Origin: Sinohyriopsis cumingii
Taxonomy: Eukaryota; Mollusca; Bivalvia; Unionida; Unionidae
NCBI GenBank assembly: GCA_028554795.2
Contig: CM068842.1
Span: forward strand, 54,635,608-54,699,607
Reading direction: 5' to 3'
Length of the DNA: 64,000 bases
The notes under the pieces were generated by a model that saw only the letters and a list, made by a program, of their open reading frames with translations, was not told the DNA's origin and ran no database searches. Positions 59,301 to 62,960 of the stretch are shown piece by piece. The translations under genes were made by a program, and so were the position numbers. Within the stretch, counting starts at the first letter, position 1. Every line of letters begins with the position of its first letter.

Positions 59301-60092
59301 AAATATATCAAGGTTTCAGTTATCAATTTTAATTTTGATTTTCTTCATGTTTAACCAATAGGTGTCAATTTGGAGGTAATTTCAAGTTAAAAAATACTGG
59401 ATCCATGCTTGACCCCACATTATAAGTTCCTTCACAAGTTATCAGGGCATGCGTTATCATGGAAGTGATGTAGATGTACAACAGCTTTTCAATCTTGATC
59501 ACAAATATTCCAGTAACTTTTGTCAATGGCTGTCATAGGGTGACCTATTTGCCTTTTTCTGCACAAACTCCATGTACACTGAATGTGCACTCCTTAAAAA
59601 TCAGAGTTGATTTTAGAACACTCAAAAAACACAGTATAATAACAAAATGTATTCTTCCATCATAGTTCTTGTCCAGTCCTGCTCAGCAGTTCTCAAGCCA
59701 AGAACAGGAATGATGATGGACCTCAAACAAGGTTCTTCACAAGAAAAACCATAAAAAATTGTTCTAATGCCTCATCTAAAGACACTCCAAGTATCCACTG
59801 CCCATGATAGGATTAGTATGCTCCAAGGTTTCCAGCCTTTTCTATGCATTTTTATGTAGAAAAAAAACTGTCCCTGGAAAATGCACAAAAGGGAAAACTC
59901 AGTTAAATAATATCTGTAATATAGACAAACATAATTAGTCTTCTTCTAAAATAATGTAAGCAAATTAATATCTTATTTTCCCCTGATGATAAGACATTCA
60001 TTACAAGACTATAGTATCAAGACACTTACCCATTATCTCCTCCAAACACATAGATAGCTTCCTTGTAGGCTACAACAGTGTGCTTACTTCTC
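11209..60092 (-). CDS. LZTR1: LZTR1-like kelch/BTB CUL3 adaptor (17 exons; both ends outside window)
   Basis: Family knowledge: LZTR1 is the substrate receptor of a CUL3 ubiquitin ligase that marks RAS-family GTPases (RIT1, MRAS, KRAS) for degradation, and it is associated with endomembranes. Seen: 17 minus-strand exons, all with GT-AG boundaries and matching phases, give one open frame of about 623 codons. In order they encode kelch repeats ([58 protein letters not shown]), a first BTB ([10 protein letters not shown] ... [13 protein letters not shown]), a first BACK ([14 protein letters not shown] ... LKFIVKES) and the start of a second BTB ([12 protein letters not shown] ... [17 protein letters not shown]). 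The kelch plus two-BTB/BACK layout is specific to LZTR1. The N-terminus upstream of the first kelch, the end of BTB2 and BACK2 are not in the window. The long linker of vertebrate LZTR1 between the last kelch blades is absent; exons 8 and 9 join in phase. No stops or frameshifts were seen. The locus is at least 49 kb, inflated by repeats. Confidence 0.95.
11359..12900. other. LZTR1 intron with degenerate ~130-bp tandem repeat
   Basis: From about 12030 to 12560 there are diverged repeats of the type gtgaccttgacctttgacc ... aatcaataggcttcttcc ... gcaagccatcaacaaagt. The same family recurs at 17370-18070 and 51990-52730. The rest is unremarkable AT-rich sequence. Open frames of 69 and 93 residues here fall in the repeats. 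Confidence 0.6.
12901..13079 (-). CDS. LZTR1: LZTR1 exon 16 (second BTB)
   Basis: 179 bp. Acceptor ctttcag, donor gtactt. Encodes [40 protein letters not shown] and NGSVK, the first half of the second BTB, which is more strongly conserved than BTB1. Two bases in, phase 0 out. Confidence 0.97.
13080..13874. other. LZTR1 intron, nothing recognised
   Basis: Between exons 15 and 16. AT-rich; no repeat family or coding signal recognised. Short open frames (65-90 residues) lack any familiar motif. Confidence 0.5.
13875..14037 (-). CDS. LZTR1: LZTR1 exon 15 (first BACK end and linker)
   Basis: 163 bp. Acceptor tacaag, donor gtatgt. Encodes [37 protein letters not shown] and a Pro-rich linker. Ends one base into a Ser codon completed by exon 16. 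A 7.2-kb intron holding the 28-bp satellite separates it from exon 14. Confidence 0.94.
14410..16925. repeat. 28-bp tandem satellite, about 90 copies, with higher-order structure
   Basis: Unit close to gacattaaactgacaggaca plus ccatgaat. Variants (caatcaatgatatt, ggagactatg, aacaataatgtt) mark block duplications: a 617-bp block (22 units plus one extra A) repeats at about 15003 and 15620, and a 392-bp block (14 units) at about 16217 and 16609. Lies in the intron between exons 14 and 15. Confidence 0.97.
16926..19119. other. LZTR1 intron with diverged 130-140 bp repeats
   Basis: 17370-18070 holds about five diverged units (ttattgtgtggaaaccat ... cttctttcagt ... accttttgactc ... aaatcaacagg). 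The 168-residue open frame here runs through these repeats and is not a gene. 18080-19119 shows nothing recognised. Confidence 0.55.
19124..19776. mobile_element. Inverted-repeat (MITE-like) element, copy A, 653 bp
   Basis: Ends in imperfect terminal inverted repeats (GGTGGCACT ... AGCGTCACC; the intact form in copy B is GGTGGCGCT ... AGCGCCACC). It is flanked by ATAA on both sides (19120-19123, 19777-19780), a likely 4-bp target duplication. No coding capacity for a transposase, so a non-autonomous DNA transposon is the best reading; superfamily not assignable by eye. Confidence 0.75.
19777..20493. other. LZTR1 intron between the two inverted-repeat elements
   Basis: About 0.7 kb of AT-rich sequence, unrelated to either flank, which argues that copies A and B were separate insertions. 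It contains gaaaagggaggtaactc, a motif I often associate with molluscan introns (impression only). Confidence 0.4.
20494..21147. mobile_element. Inverted-repeat (MITE-like) element, copy B, 654 bp
   Basis: Same orientation as copy A, about nine differences plus a one-base indel (about 98.6% identical by eye). Terminal repeats GGTGGCGCT/AGCGCCACC are perfect here. Flanks are TTAA on the left and TAAG on the right, so the target duplication is imperfect. Ends 79 bp from the donor of exon 14. The 86-residue open frame inside is interrupted in copy A and is not considered coding. Confidence 0.75.
21227..21343 (-). CDS. LZTR1: LZTR1 exon 14 (first BACK)
   Basis: 117 bp, 39 codons, phase 0. Acceptor cccttag, donor gtattt. 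Encodes [20 protein letters not shown] then [18 protein letters not shown], the start of BACK (LEQLC..YLEA). An inverted-repeat element ends only 79 bp beyond its donor, at 21147. Confidence 0.94.
22065..22297 (-). mobile_element. SINE family A (tRNA-Leu-like head), diverged copy
   Basis: Reverse-strand relative of the intact copy at 42075-42332. It keeps ggctatacatggcagccagt, the gcctgagacttgaaccg B-box region and the gccacctgaggctcc head end. Diverged, so an older insertion. Confidence 0.75.
22460..22524 (-). CDS. LZTR1: LZTR1 exon 13 (first BTB end)
   Basis: 65 bp. Acceptor atgcag, donor gtaagt. Encodes [20 protein letters not shown], the last BTB helix (VYKLA-type motif). Two bases in, phase 0 out. 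Confidence 0.92.
22525..23079. other. LZTR1 intron, nothing recognised
   Basis: AT-rich intron between exons 12 and 13, without recognised repeats. Confidence 0.5.
23080..23194 (-). CDS. LZTR1: LZTR1 exon 12 (first BTB)
   Basis: 115 bp. Acceptor attttag, donor gtaggc. Encodes [20 protein letters not shown] then [14 protein letters not shown], the BTB strand and helix with the typical F..ML.YIYT motif. Leaves one base of a Gly codon for exon 13. Confidence 0.94.
23686..24160. repeat. Degenerate ~36-bp tandem repeat
   Basis: Repeated gtgacatggccgattgatat / gggtaacatgaggtgaa units, about 12 copies with indels. Related but looser sequence continues at 24365-24610 beyond a SINE. The long reverse open frames of 191 and 247 residues read through it. 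Confidence 0.85.
24184..24362 (-). mobile_element. SINE family A, partial copy inside the 36-bp array
   Basis: Has aggctatatatagcagccagt, agaaccagggaaaatcctgg, aagctactgg and the B-box-side gagacttgaaccc; the tRNA head end is lost. It splits the surrounding repeat array. Confidence 0.7.
25157..25480 (+). mobile_element. SINE family B (tRNA-derived, (CA)n tail), full-length copy
   Basis: Head ctctggtggcctaacaggtt with A-box-like and B-box-like (ggattcaaacccc) motifs. Then a body with tcaggataatgtgactgggt and gatgccccagtgctagacat, a ttaaaaatccaaatc end and a (CA)8-9 tail. About 324 bp. Confidence 0.85.
25671..25866. mobile_element. Fold-back MITE family, copy 1
   Basis: About 196 bp whose two halves are near reverse complements: caaactgcacagacccagat near the left end against atctgggtctatgttgac near the right. 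The centre holds aggactaatctgtagaacaa. Same family as the copies at 26060, 30261, 31828 and 51548. Confidence 0.8.
26060..26232. mobile_element. Fold-back MITE family, copy 2
   Basis: Shares ttgttaggagtgatcagcag, aacaaacaacataaacc and the gatctgctggcacat arm. The left arm holds a C-run, and the outer right arm is eroded. Confidence 0.7.
26496..26582 (-). CDS. LZTR1: LZTR1 exon 11 (first BTB)
   Basis: 87 bp, 29 codons, phase 0. Acceptor tggacag, donor gtgaga. Encodes [20 protein letters not shown] and then ERITLAKSQ, the BTB helix pair equivalent to HKAILAARS in other BTB proteins. Confidence 0.93.
26583..29080. other. LZTR1 intron with old 100-190 bp interspersed repeats
   Basis: 27000-28180 and 28750-29040 contain diverged repeats (gccaggatgattgtgtgaaat, cagccaatcagatgcaagat, tccagagtggtaacaag) with a (CA)n at 27779-27794. 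No coding signal. 28200-28740 is unassigned. Confidence 0.5.
29081..29485. repeat. 130-bp tandem repeat, 3.1 copies
   Basis: ttaacattcttgagatccat recurs at 29091, 29221, 29351 and (altered) 29481, exactly 130 bp apart. Copies are well preserved. Confidence 0.92.
29770..29880 (-). other. LZTR1: Tandem-duplicated exon 10 end: possible in-frame alternative donor extension
   Basis: Seen: the 111 bp downstream of exon 10 repeat its last 45 or so bases, including the [14 protein letters not shown] codons and a second perfect gtaagt donor at 29764-29769. The first donor also continues as an open frame through the intervening intron-derived 60 or so bases. Use of the second donor would therefore add exactly 37 codons and a second copy of the first BTB strand without a stop. 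Splicing from the first donor to the acceptor-like ttttacag within the unit would meet a stop, so mutually exclusive use is unlikely. Whether the long form is made is unknown. Confidence 0.6.
29881..29973 (-). CDS. LZTR1: LZTR1 exon 10 (linker and start of first BTB)
   Basis: 93 bp, 31 codons, phase 0. Acceptor atttcag, donor gtaagt. Encodes [15 protein letters not shown] then [14 protein letters not shown], the linker and first BTB strand. Its 3' part and donor are tandemly duplicated 111 bp downstream (see the alternative extension at 29770-29880). Confidence 0.93.
30261..30449. mobile_element. Fold-back MITE family, copy 3
   Basis: Left arm caaatgcaaactacaatgag, right arm ggtctatgctgtttgtagtt ggaccc. 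The centre aacagtagaacaggcaacac corresponds to the other copies. Confidence 0.75.
30658..30768 (-). CDS. LZTR1: LZTR1 exon 9 (last kelch blade)
   Basis: 111 bp, 37 codons, phase 0 at both ends. Acceptor cttaag, donor gtagat. Encodes [20 protein letters not shown] and then [17 protein letters not shown], the last kelch blade before BTB1. Confidence 0.95.
30885..31030. repeat. ~37-bp tandem repeat, about 3.7 copies
   Basis: Units of the type ggtcccacttaactggactg plus caatgaaagttct, between exons 8 and 9. Confidence 0.85.
31828..31990. mobile_element. Fold-back MITE family, copy 4
   Basis: cttataagtccaactgcaaa at the left, ttgttaggagcaatcggcag in the middle, ccctgatctgccagcacatt at the right; the outer right arm is eroded. 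Confidence 0.75.
32718..32772 (-). CDS. LZTR1: LZTR1 exon 8 (kelch, short)
   Basis: 55 bp. Acceptor cttcag, donor gtaata. Encodes [18 protein letters not shown], the fourth strand of a kelch blade. Ends in phase 0 and joins exon 9 directly, so the roughly 50-residue linker present here in vertebrate LZTR1 is missing. An unseen small exon in the intervening 1.9 kb cannot be excluded. Confidence 0.9.
32815..32878. repeat. Low-complexity (TAAAA)n / (TTAAA)n
   Basis: Runs of aataaaataaaataaaat and attaaattaaattaaatt about 45 bp from the exon 8 acceptor. Confidence 0.9.
33330..33661 (-). pseudogene. Relic of hAT-like transposase N-terminus (BED-type zinc finger)
   Basis: An open frame of 82 residues (33659 to 33411) carries [16 protein letters not shown] ... 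VECKSHKEW, the Cys2 ... Cys/His-x-His layout of a BED/hAT zinc finger. Just past its stop, another frame gives HIIRAEVT...LLEKLNLPL, matching the segment that normally follows this finger. The order suggests a frameshifted fragment. The rest of a transposase is not evident. Confidence 0.55.
34700..34846 (-). CDS. LZTR1: LZTR1 exon 7 (kelch)
   Basis: 147 bp. Acceptor catacag, donor gtgagt. Encodes [20 protein letters not shown] and then [20 protein letters not shown]. The Pro-rich loop before [11 protein letters not shown] is typical of the family. One base in, two bases out. Confidence 0.96.
34847..35825. other. LZTR1 intron, nothing recognised
   Basis: A 129-residue forward open frame (35400-35789) has no familiar motif, and its AT-rich codon use suits chance intronic sequence. 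Confidence 0.45.
35830..36004 (-). repeat. Duplicated ~175-bp segment, copy 1 (open on reverse strand)
   Basis: About 85-88% identical to 36553-36728. On the reverse strand both read GLGI-G--SPGRK-GH-HAWEL and then MACIAK-MNRAV. The differences are mostly conservative (V/I, F/I, D/N, E/Q), as expected for once-coding sequence. Origin unknown. Confidence 0.7.
36553..36728 (-). repeat. Duplicated ~175-bp segment, copy 2
   Basis: Partner of 35830-36004, same orientation, 720 bp apart. The surrounding sequence differs. A one-base shift occurs near its left end relative to copy 1. Confidence 0.7.
37453..37650. repeat. 33-bp tandem repeat, 6 copies, open in both strands
   Basis: Unit tgtggagcattttgtggctc plus tcttgcatgccta. 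The period is a multiple of three, so both strands show 11-residue repeats (forward [11 protein letters not shown], reverse [11 protein letters not shown]). No sign that either is expressed. Confidence 0.93.
37677..37850. repeat. 28-bp tandem repeat, 6 copies
   Basis: Unit catctgtcctatgagtgtag plus attataca, nearly perfect. It starts 27 bp after the 33-bp array but is unrelated to it and to the 28-bp satellite at 14.4 kb. Confidence 0.93.
38449..39010 (-). pseudogene. Internally deleted hAT-like transposase relic
   Basis: Reading leftward: a zinc-finger segment FPFCKLCNC ... [11 protein letters not shown] (about 39008-38900); then a frame with [17 protein letters not shown] (about 38790-38710), which resembles the region after the finger in such proteins; then [14 protein letters not shown] (38679-38600), the C-terminal dimerisation motif of hAT transposases. 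Several stops and frame changes separate them and the catalytic middle is missing. A dead, internally deleted copy is the best reading. Confidence 0.55.
39866..40005 (-). CDS. LZTR1: LZTR1 exon 6 (kelch)
   Basis: 140 bp. Acceptor ttttcag, donor gtgagt. Encodes [20 protein letters not shown] and then [18 protein letters not shown], the kelch blade that in LZTR1 carries Ser in place of a second Gly (FSGQSG). Leaves two bases of a Met codon for exon 7. Confidence 0.96.
40006..41877. other. LZTR1 intron with old repeats
   Basis: 40080-40800 carries diverged repeats (gatgccttctttcaggattt, atggaagccagcagcatttgt). Related sequence occurs around 48230-49480. 40800-41877 shows nothing recognised. Confidence 0.45.
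41878..42016 (-). CDS. LZTR1: LZTR1 exon 5 (kelch)
   Basis: 139 bp. Acceptor attacag, donor gtaata. Encodes [20 protein letters not shown] and then [14 protein letters not shown], a complete kelch blade, ending in CKAWEE in phase 0. A SINE insertion lies 46 bp upstream in the preceding intron. Confidence 0.96.
42075..42332 (+). mobile_element. SINE family A, intact copy with 12-bp target duplication
   Basis: tRNA-Leu-like head: A box tggccgagtgg (42086-42096) followed by tctaaagcgct, B box ggttcgagtct (42148-42158), long spacing as in long-arm tRNAs. The body ends tggcgttaaatcc plus an (ACA)n tail. Flanked by cagtatgattat at 42063-42074 and 42333-42344. It lies at the edge of the 43-bp array, whose unit contains the target. 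Confidence 0.92.
42333..42790. repeat. 43-bp tandem repeat, about 10 copies
   Basis: Unit tgattatactttgtcatggg plus actccatccatgcccaggtgata, with some shortened units. Confidence 0.93.
42791..44427. other. LZTR1 intron with 'gatggccattttgg'-type repeat
   Basis: 43735-44110 has about two diverged units of the family seen at 45540-46450 (cttttggtgaaaacctcatg, gtggacactgtgacactttt). The rest is unassigned. Confidence 0.5.
44428..44663. repeat. 59-bp tandem repeat, 4 near-identical copies
   Basis: gatggactaatactgaatga recurs at 44428, 44487, 44546 and 44605, exactly 59 bp apart. The copies are almost identical, so the expansion is recent. Confidence 0.95.
45310..45540 (-). mobile_element. SINE family A, near full-length copy
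   Basis: Reverse strand: ggatttaatgccatttttca (tail side), ggctatacatagcagccagt, then the B-box side aaactcaaaccc and tagaccacccgagacccc (head). Moderately diverged. Confidence 0.8.
45541..46450. repeat. Diverged ~170-bp repeats
   Basis: About five units with aagattttcaagatgg, ggccattttggatgtc, ggaccaactagacatcac and gtgaaaacctcatactgata. The same family is at 43735-44110. Confidence 0.7.
46916..47024 (-). CDS. LZTR1: LZTR1 exon 4 (kelch)
   Basis: 109 bp. Acceptor gttacag, donor gtaaat. Encodes [20 protein letters not shown] and then [11 protein letters not shown], one of the most conserved stretches of the protein. Two bases in, two bases out. Confidence 0.95.
47025..48371. other. LZTR1 intron, nothing firmly recognised
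   Basis: Contains two similar short stretches (gtggatgtcccctgtatagc in exon 4 and gagtggatatcccctatttagccccc at 47697). This suggests a partial local copy of the exon 4 edge, but it is too short to be sure. Confidence 0.4.
48372..48558. repeat. 47-bp tandem repeat, 4 copies
   Basis: actgggcatatctgatggca recurs at 48372, 48419, 48466 and 48513, exactly 47 bp apart. Confidence 0.93.
48822..48885. repeat. 21-bp tandem repeat, 3 copies
   Basis: atagccttttacctgaataa repeated; short. Confidence 0.85.
49645..50901 (-). mobile_element. SINE family B copy interrupted by ~0.9 kb, 13-bp target duplication
   Basis: caatcttaagtag lies at 49632-49644 and 50902-50914. Inside, the SINE tail half is at 49645-49785 (ttaaaaa ... 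gatgtcccacccagtcac) and the head half at about 50720-50901 (cctctaatgctgag-type body, B box, gccactggagtggt). Between them are roughly 900 bp not found in other copies. Next to the break both halves carry a similar 25-bp sequence. Either another element inserted into the SINE, or this is a longer relative of it. Confidence 0.7.
51072..51151 (-). CDS. LZTR1: LZTR1 exon 3 (kelch)
   Basis: 80 bp. Acceptor attgcag, donor gtaaat. Encodes [18 protein letters not shown] followed by HDGSMFVF, the second kelch blade with the invariant RYHHSAVV strand. Ends one base into a Gly codon completed by exon 4. Confidence 0.94.
51548..51746. mobile_element. Fold-back MITE family, copy 5
   Basis: gcttataagtcaggtcacac at the left and ggtctatgcagtttgcagtt gga...gacttgaaagcaagc at the right. 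The two outer ends are near inverted repeats. Confidence 0.8.
51990..52730. repeat. Diverged ~130-bp repeats (third block of the family)
   Basis: Same motifs and orientation as 12030-12560 and 17370-18070: gttattgtgcagaaatcatt, cttctttcagtcagtgacct, aagccatccacaaaatctgg. Confidence 0.7.
53030..53135 (-). mobile_element. Possible third tRNA-like SINE remnant
   Basis: Reverse strand reads ttggttagcatcctggactcc and caggtttgattccc, A- and B-box-like, with cttggcaaggcacttta beside it. Eroded; ends not defined. Confidence 0.35.
53136..54897. other. LZTR1 intron, nothing recognised
   Basis: Between exons 2 and 3. No exon, repeat family or coding signal identified. Confidence 0.45.
54898..54954 (-). 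CDS. LZTR1: LZTR1 exon 2 (kelch)
   Basis: 57 bp. Acceptor cttttag, donor gtagga. Encodes [18 protein letters not shown], which follows directly on the GGDNG of exon 1 as in the family. Phases agree on both sides (1 base in, 2 bases out). Confidence 0.92.
55180..57010. repeat. Diverged ~60-68 bp satellite, about 28 copies
   Basis: Units of the type ggtcccttgatggtccttta / tggacaagtggcactatact / gtaatttgaagttattgt. The best preserved copies (55673-55860) are 67-68 bp apart; many carry indels. Occupies the intron between exons 1 and 2. Confidence 0.88.
57035..57110. mobile_element. Fold-back MITE fragment
   Basis: aactacaaatagtatagacccagatatgac and tggaagatctgggt resemble the arms of the family; partial only. 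Confidence 0.4.
57552..57730. repeat. 36-bp tandem repeat, 5 copies, with internal palindrome
   Basis: Unit tctatacatgttccacatgt plus agaaagctgtgcagtg. tacatgttctacatgta is a near-perfect palindrome in each copy. Period divisible by three, hence the repetitive open frames. Confidence 0.93.
57731..60029. other. LZTR1 intron, nothing recognised
   Basis: 2.3 kb of AT-rich sequence between the 36-bp array and exon 1; no repeat family or exon recognised. Confidence 0.45.
60030..60092 (-). CDS. LZTR1: LZTR1 exon 1 of the window (first kelch blade)
   Basis: 63 bp. Acceptor tttgcag at the right edge, donor gtaagt at the left edge. Encodes [20 protein letters not shown], the conserved first kelch strand. 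The first base completes a codon begun in an upstream exon that is not in the window; the exon ends two bases into the Gly codon completed by exon 2. Confidence 0.93.
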
Positions 60093-60286
60093 CTGCAAAG
60101 ACAGAATGACACATTATCACATGGACATCAAGTTCAGAACAGTCACATAGCCAATTATATCAAATTTCATTAAAAAAATATATAATAAACCTCCCCAAAA
60201 TAAACCACCTACAAAATAATTTTTCAAAGATTCATTATATGCATTATGTCTTAAAAGTTTATCCCCATGATTCCAACTTTGCTTGC

Positions 60287-60509
60287 ATACTAACAGCTGC
60301 CTCGCTAGGCGCTCAACATTAGGAGGTTAGTATTGTGACTGGTCGGACTGGTGTCAGGATAATGTGACTGGGTGAGACATCATGTTACATGTCTGCTGCA
60401 TGATGCCCCAGTGCTAGACATCACTATAAGTTGCCTCACAGTAGACATCATAGTGATATGTCTGAAAAATTGTTAAAGGTACATTAAAAATCCAAAACAC
60501 ACAGACACA
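60287..60509 (+). mobile_element. SINE family B, 5'-truncated copy with 14-bp target duplication
   Basis: ccaactttgcttgc flanks it at 60273-60286 and 60510-60523. The copy begins mid-body (atactaacagctgcctcgct) and ends ttaaaaatccaaaacacaca; the tRNA head is absent. Truncation with intact target duplication indicates incomplete reverse transcription at insertion. Confidence 0.9.
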
Positions 60510-60523
60510 CCAACTTTGCTTGC

Positions 60524-61243
60524 CCTAAAGGATGGATCAAGTTACCTTAATGGGATGGTGTTATGCATATTTGATTTGTTTTGTCTCTGTGACTGAGGGT
60601 AGAGTTTTTGCCTACCTGACTATTGTCATGCTTTTTAAGATATTTACTACAACTTGAGTTCAAGGCCTAACCTTGTTTACCGCTTAGAATGTTCTGGAAG
60701 GAAGCAAACTTGTTGACAATTTGACAGAATATTCCATCAAAAATGATGCACAATGAGGGAATTCCAGAACATTCTGTTGCATTCATTCTTGTTGTAAGAT
60801 CAGTCTATGGAATCATTTTCAGTTATGTCCAGCTGTAATTTGAAAGGATTCATTCATTTAAATTATTCATTAAATTACAAACTGCTCATTGGCTTTTTGG
60901 ACTATAACACTACCTTAGGATTATTGAAACTCATTCAAGGACATAATGGATTGTATCACTGTGGTACATCAATACATTTAAGAATACTGGTACATCTGAA
61001 CAGTCAAGACTATTGGTACATCAGCAAATGAATGACTTGGAATTGGAACATTCTATACTTTTGGACTTGTGTAAGACATGTATGATTATTTGAGATTTAA
61101 TTTACAATACTGGAAATGTGTTCTGTATGTCTATGTTATGTGTATTATTTTCATTATAATAGTTTTTGTAAGGGTCATTTAGTTAATGATATTTTTAATA
61201 GAAATATCATATGATCATAGTTTGCTATTTAAAGATGCATCAT
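60524..61243. other. LZTR1 upstream intron, nothing recognised
   Basis: No exon or repeat family recognised; a 74-residue open frame at 60807-61031 lacks motifs. Confidence 0.4.
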
Positions 61244-61258
61244 GTATCAAGTGTGTAG

Positions 61259-61553
61259 CATGTGTATGATTTGGATTTTTAATGTAGCTTTAACAATTTT
61301 TCCATCATACCACTACGATGTCTGCAGTTTGACAGTTTATAGTGATGTTTAGCACATAAGCATGATGTCCCACCCAGTCACATTATCCTGACACCAGGCT
61401 GACCAGTCCTCACACTAACCTCTTAATGCCAAGTGCCAAGCGAGGCAGCTGTTAGTACCATTTTTGTAAGTCTTTGGTATGACTCGGCTGGAGATCGAAC
61501 CCATGACCTCCCACATTTGAGACAGATGCTCTAACCACTAGGCCACCGGAGTG
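61259..61553 (-). mobile_element. SINE family B, full-length copy with 15-bp target duplication
   Basis: gtatcaagtgtgtag at 61244-61258 and 61554-61568. Reverse strand runs from the ccactccggtggcc head, through the B-box-like gggttcgatctcc, to the ttaaaaatccaaatcatacac tail. Confidence 0.92.
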
Positions 61554-61568
61554 GTATCAAGTGTGTAG

Positions 61569-62435
61569 AGATTTATTCATAAAGTTCCAAGGCTGAGATG
61601 TATTATACCTGAAGTAAACATCACATGATCCAATTTCAGAGGATAAGTTCTAGTGAGAGGCCAAGCTCACCTAGTTCCTGATTAGTCCATGTTAAAAGAG
61701 CTGATCTATTGACTGAAAGTGATTTTAAAATGCCAAGATGATTCATTCAAGCCTCATACTGCATTCCCTCTAATGCACATTGGTAATATATATTAAAGAA
61801 TTATTATGTAGAATTATACATTCTTAGTAGTATTACCAGTCTTGGTTATATTGAGAAGAATTAATTTATTTGATTCAATCATTTGTTGCAATTAATATGC
61901 CTGATATATTTCAGATTAATTGGAATAATAGCTTTACAAAATTTACTGTGAATTCATTTAAAGACTATTAGGATTTAATAGCTGGCACAGCATTACTGTG
62001 AATTCATTAAAGACATTTTGGGATTATATGATAGTGATTCTTCTATACTGCTGATGCATCAGTATATTACTGACCATCATTCAGAATACCTATGGAATTC
62101 ATGCAGACTAATCAAAACTTTTGGAATTAAGAGAACATTTAAGACTTTAGGATTTCATTCACCATAATGTAAGATATTTTTAATTCTTTCACTTTGTATT
62201 TTAGGGAATCAAATTATATTTTCAAATATACCTTTTAGTGGTTTTGCTCTGTCTTGTTACTTATTTTAAGACTAAATAGTTGGAAAAAAATGGGGTTTTT
62301 TTTGAATTTTTCACTTTGCATTACAGAGAAATAAATTATGTGTTGAATTTTACTTAAATTTTTGGTTTTCTGTTTCACTTCTTTCTGTTACTTCGTTTAA
62401 GACCTAGAACCATAAAAATTTATCAAGTTGCCCTA
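61569..62435. other. LZTR1 upstream intron, nothing recognised
   Basis: AT-rich; two short similar stretches (actgtgaattcatt at about 61948 and 61996) but no defined repeat. Confidence 0.4.
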
Positions 62436-62960
62436 AAGAGATGGACAGATGAGTGTGTACACCAGAAGGGATGGATCAGATGCGTGTATACACCAGAAAT
62501 GATGGATCAGATGAGTGCATACACCAGAAGGGATGGATCAGATGAGTGTATACACCAAAAGAGATGGATCAGATGAGTGTGTACATCAGAAGGGATGGAT
62601 CAGATGAGTGTATACACCAAAAGAGATGGATCAGATGAGTGTGTACACCAGAAGGGATGGATCAGATGAGTGTATACACCAGAAGGGATGGATCAGATGG
62701 GTGTATACACCAAAAGAGATGGATCAGATGAGTGTGTACACCAGAAGGAATGGATCAGATGAGTGTGTACACCAGAAGGGATAGATCAGATGAGTGTATA
62801 CACCAAAAGAGATGGATCAGATGAGTGTATACACCAAAAAAGAGATAGATCAGATGAGTGTGTACACCAGAAGGGATGGATCAGATGAGTGTGTACACCA
62901 GAAGGGATGGATCAGATGAGTGTATACACCAAAAGGGATGGATCAGATGAATGTGTATAC
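62436..62960. repeat. 31-bp tandem repeat, about 17 copies
   Basis: Unit gatggatcagatgagtgtat plus acaccagaagg, alternating with a ...ccaaaaga variant. The alternation suggests dimer-wise expansion in part of the array. Confidence 0.95.
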
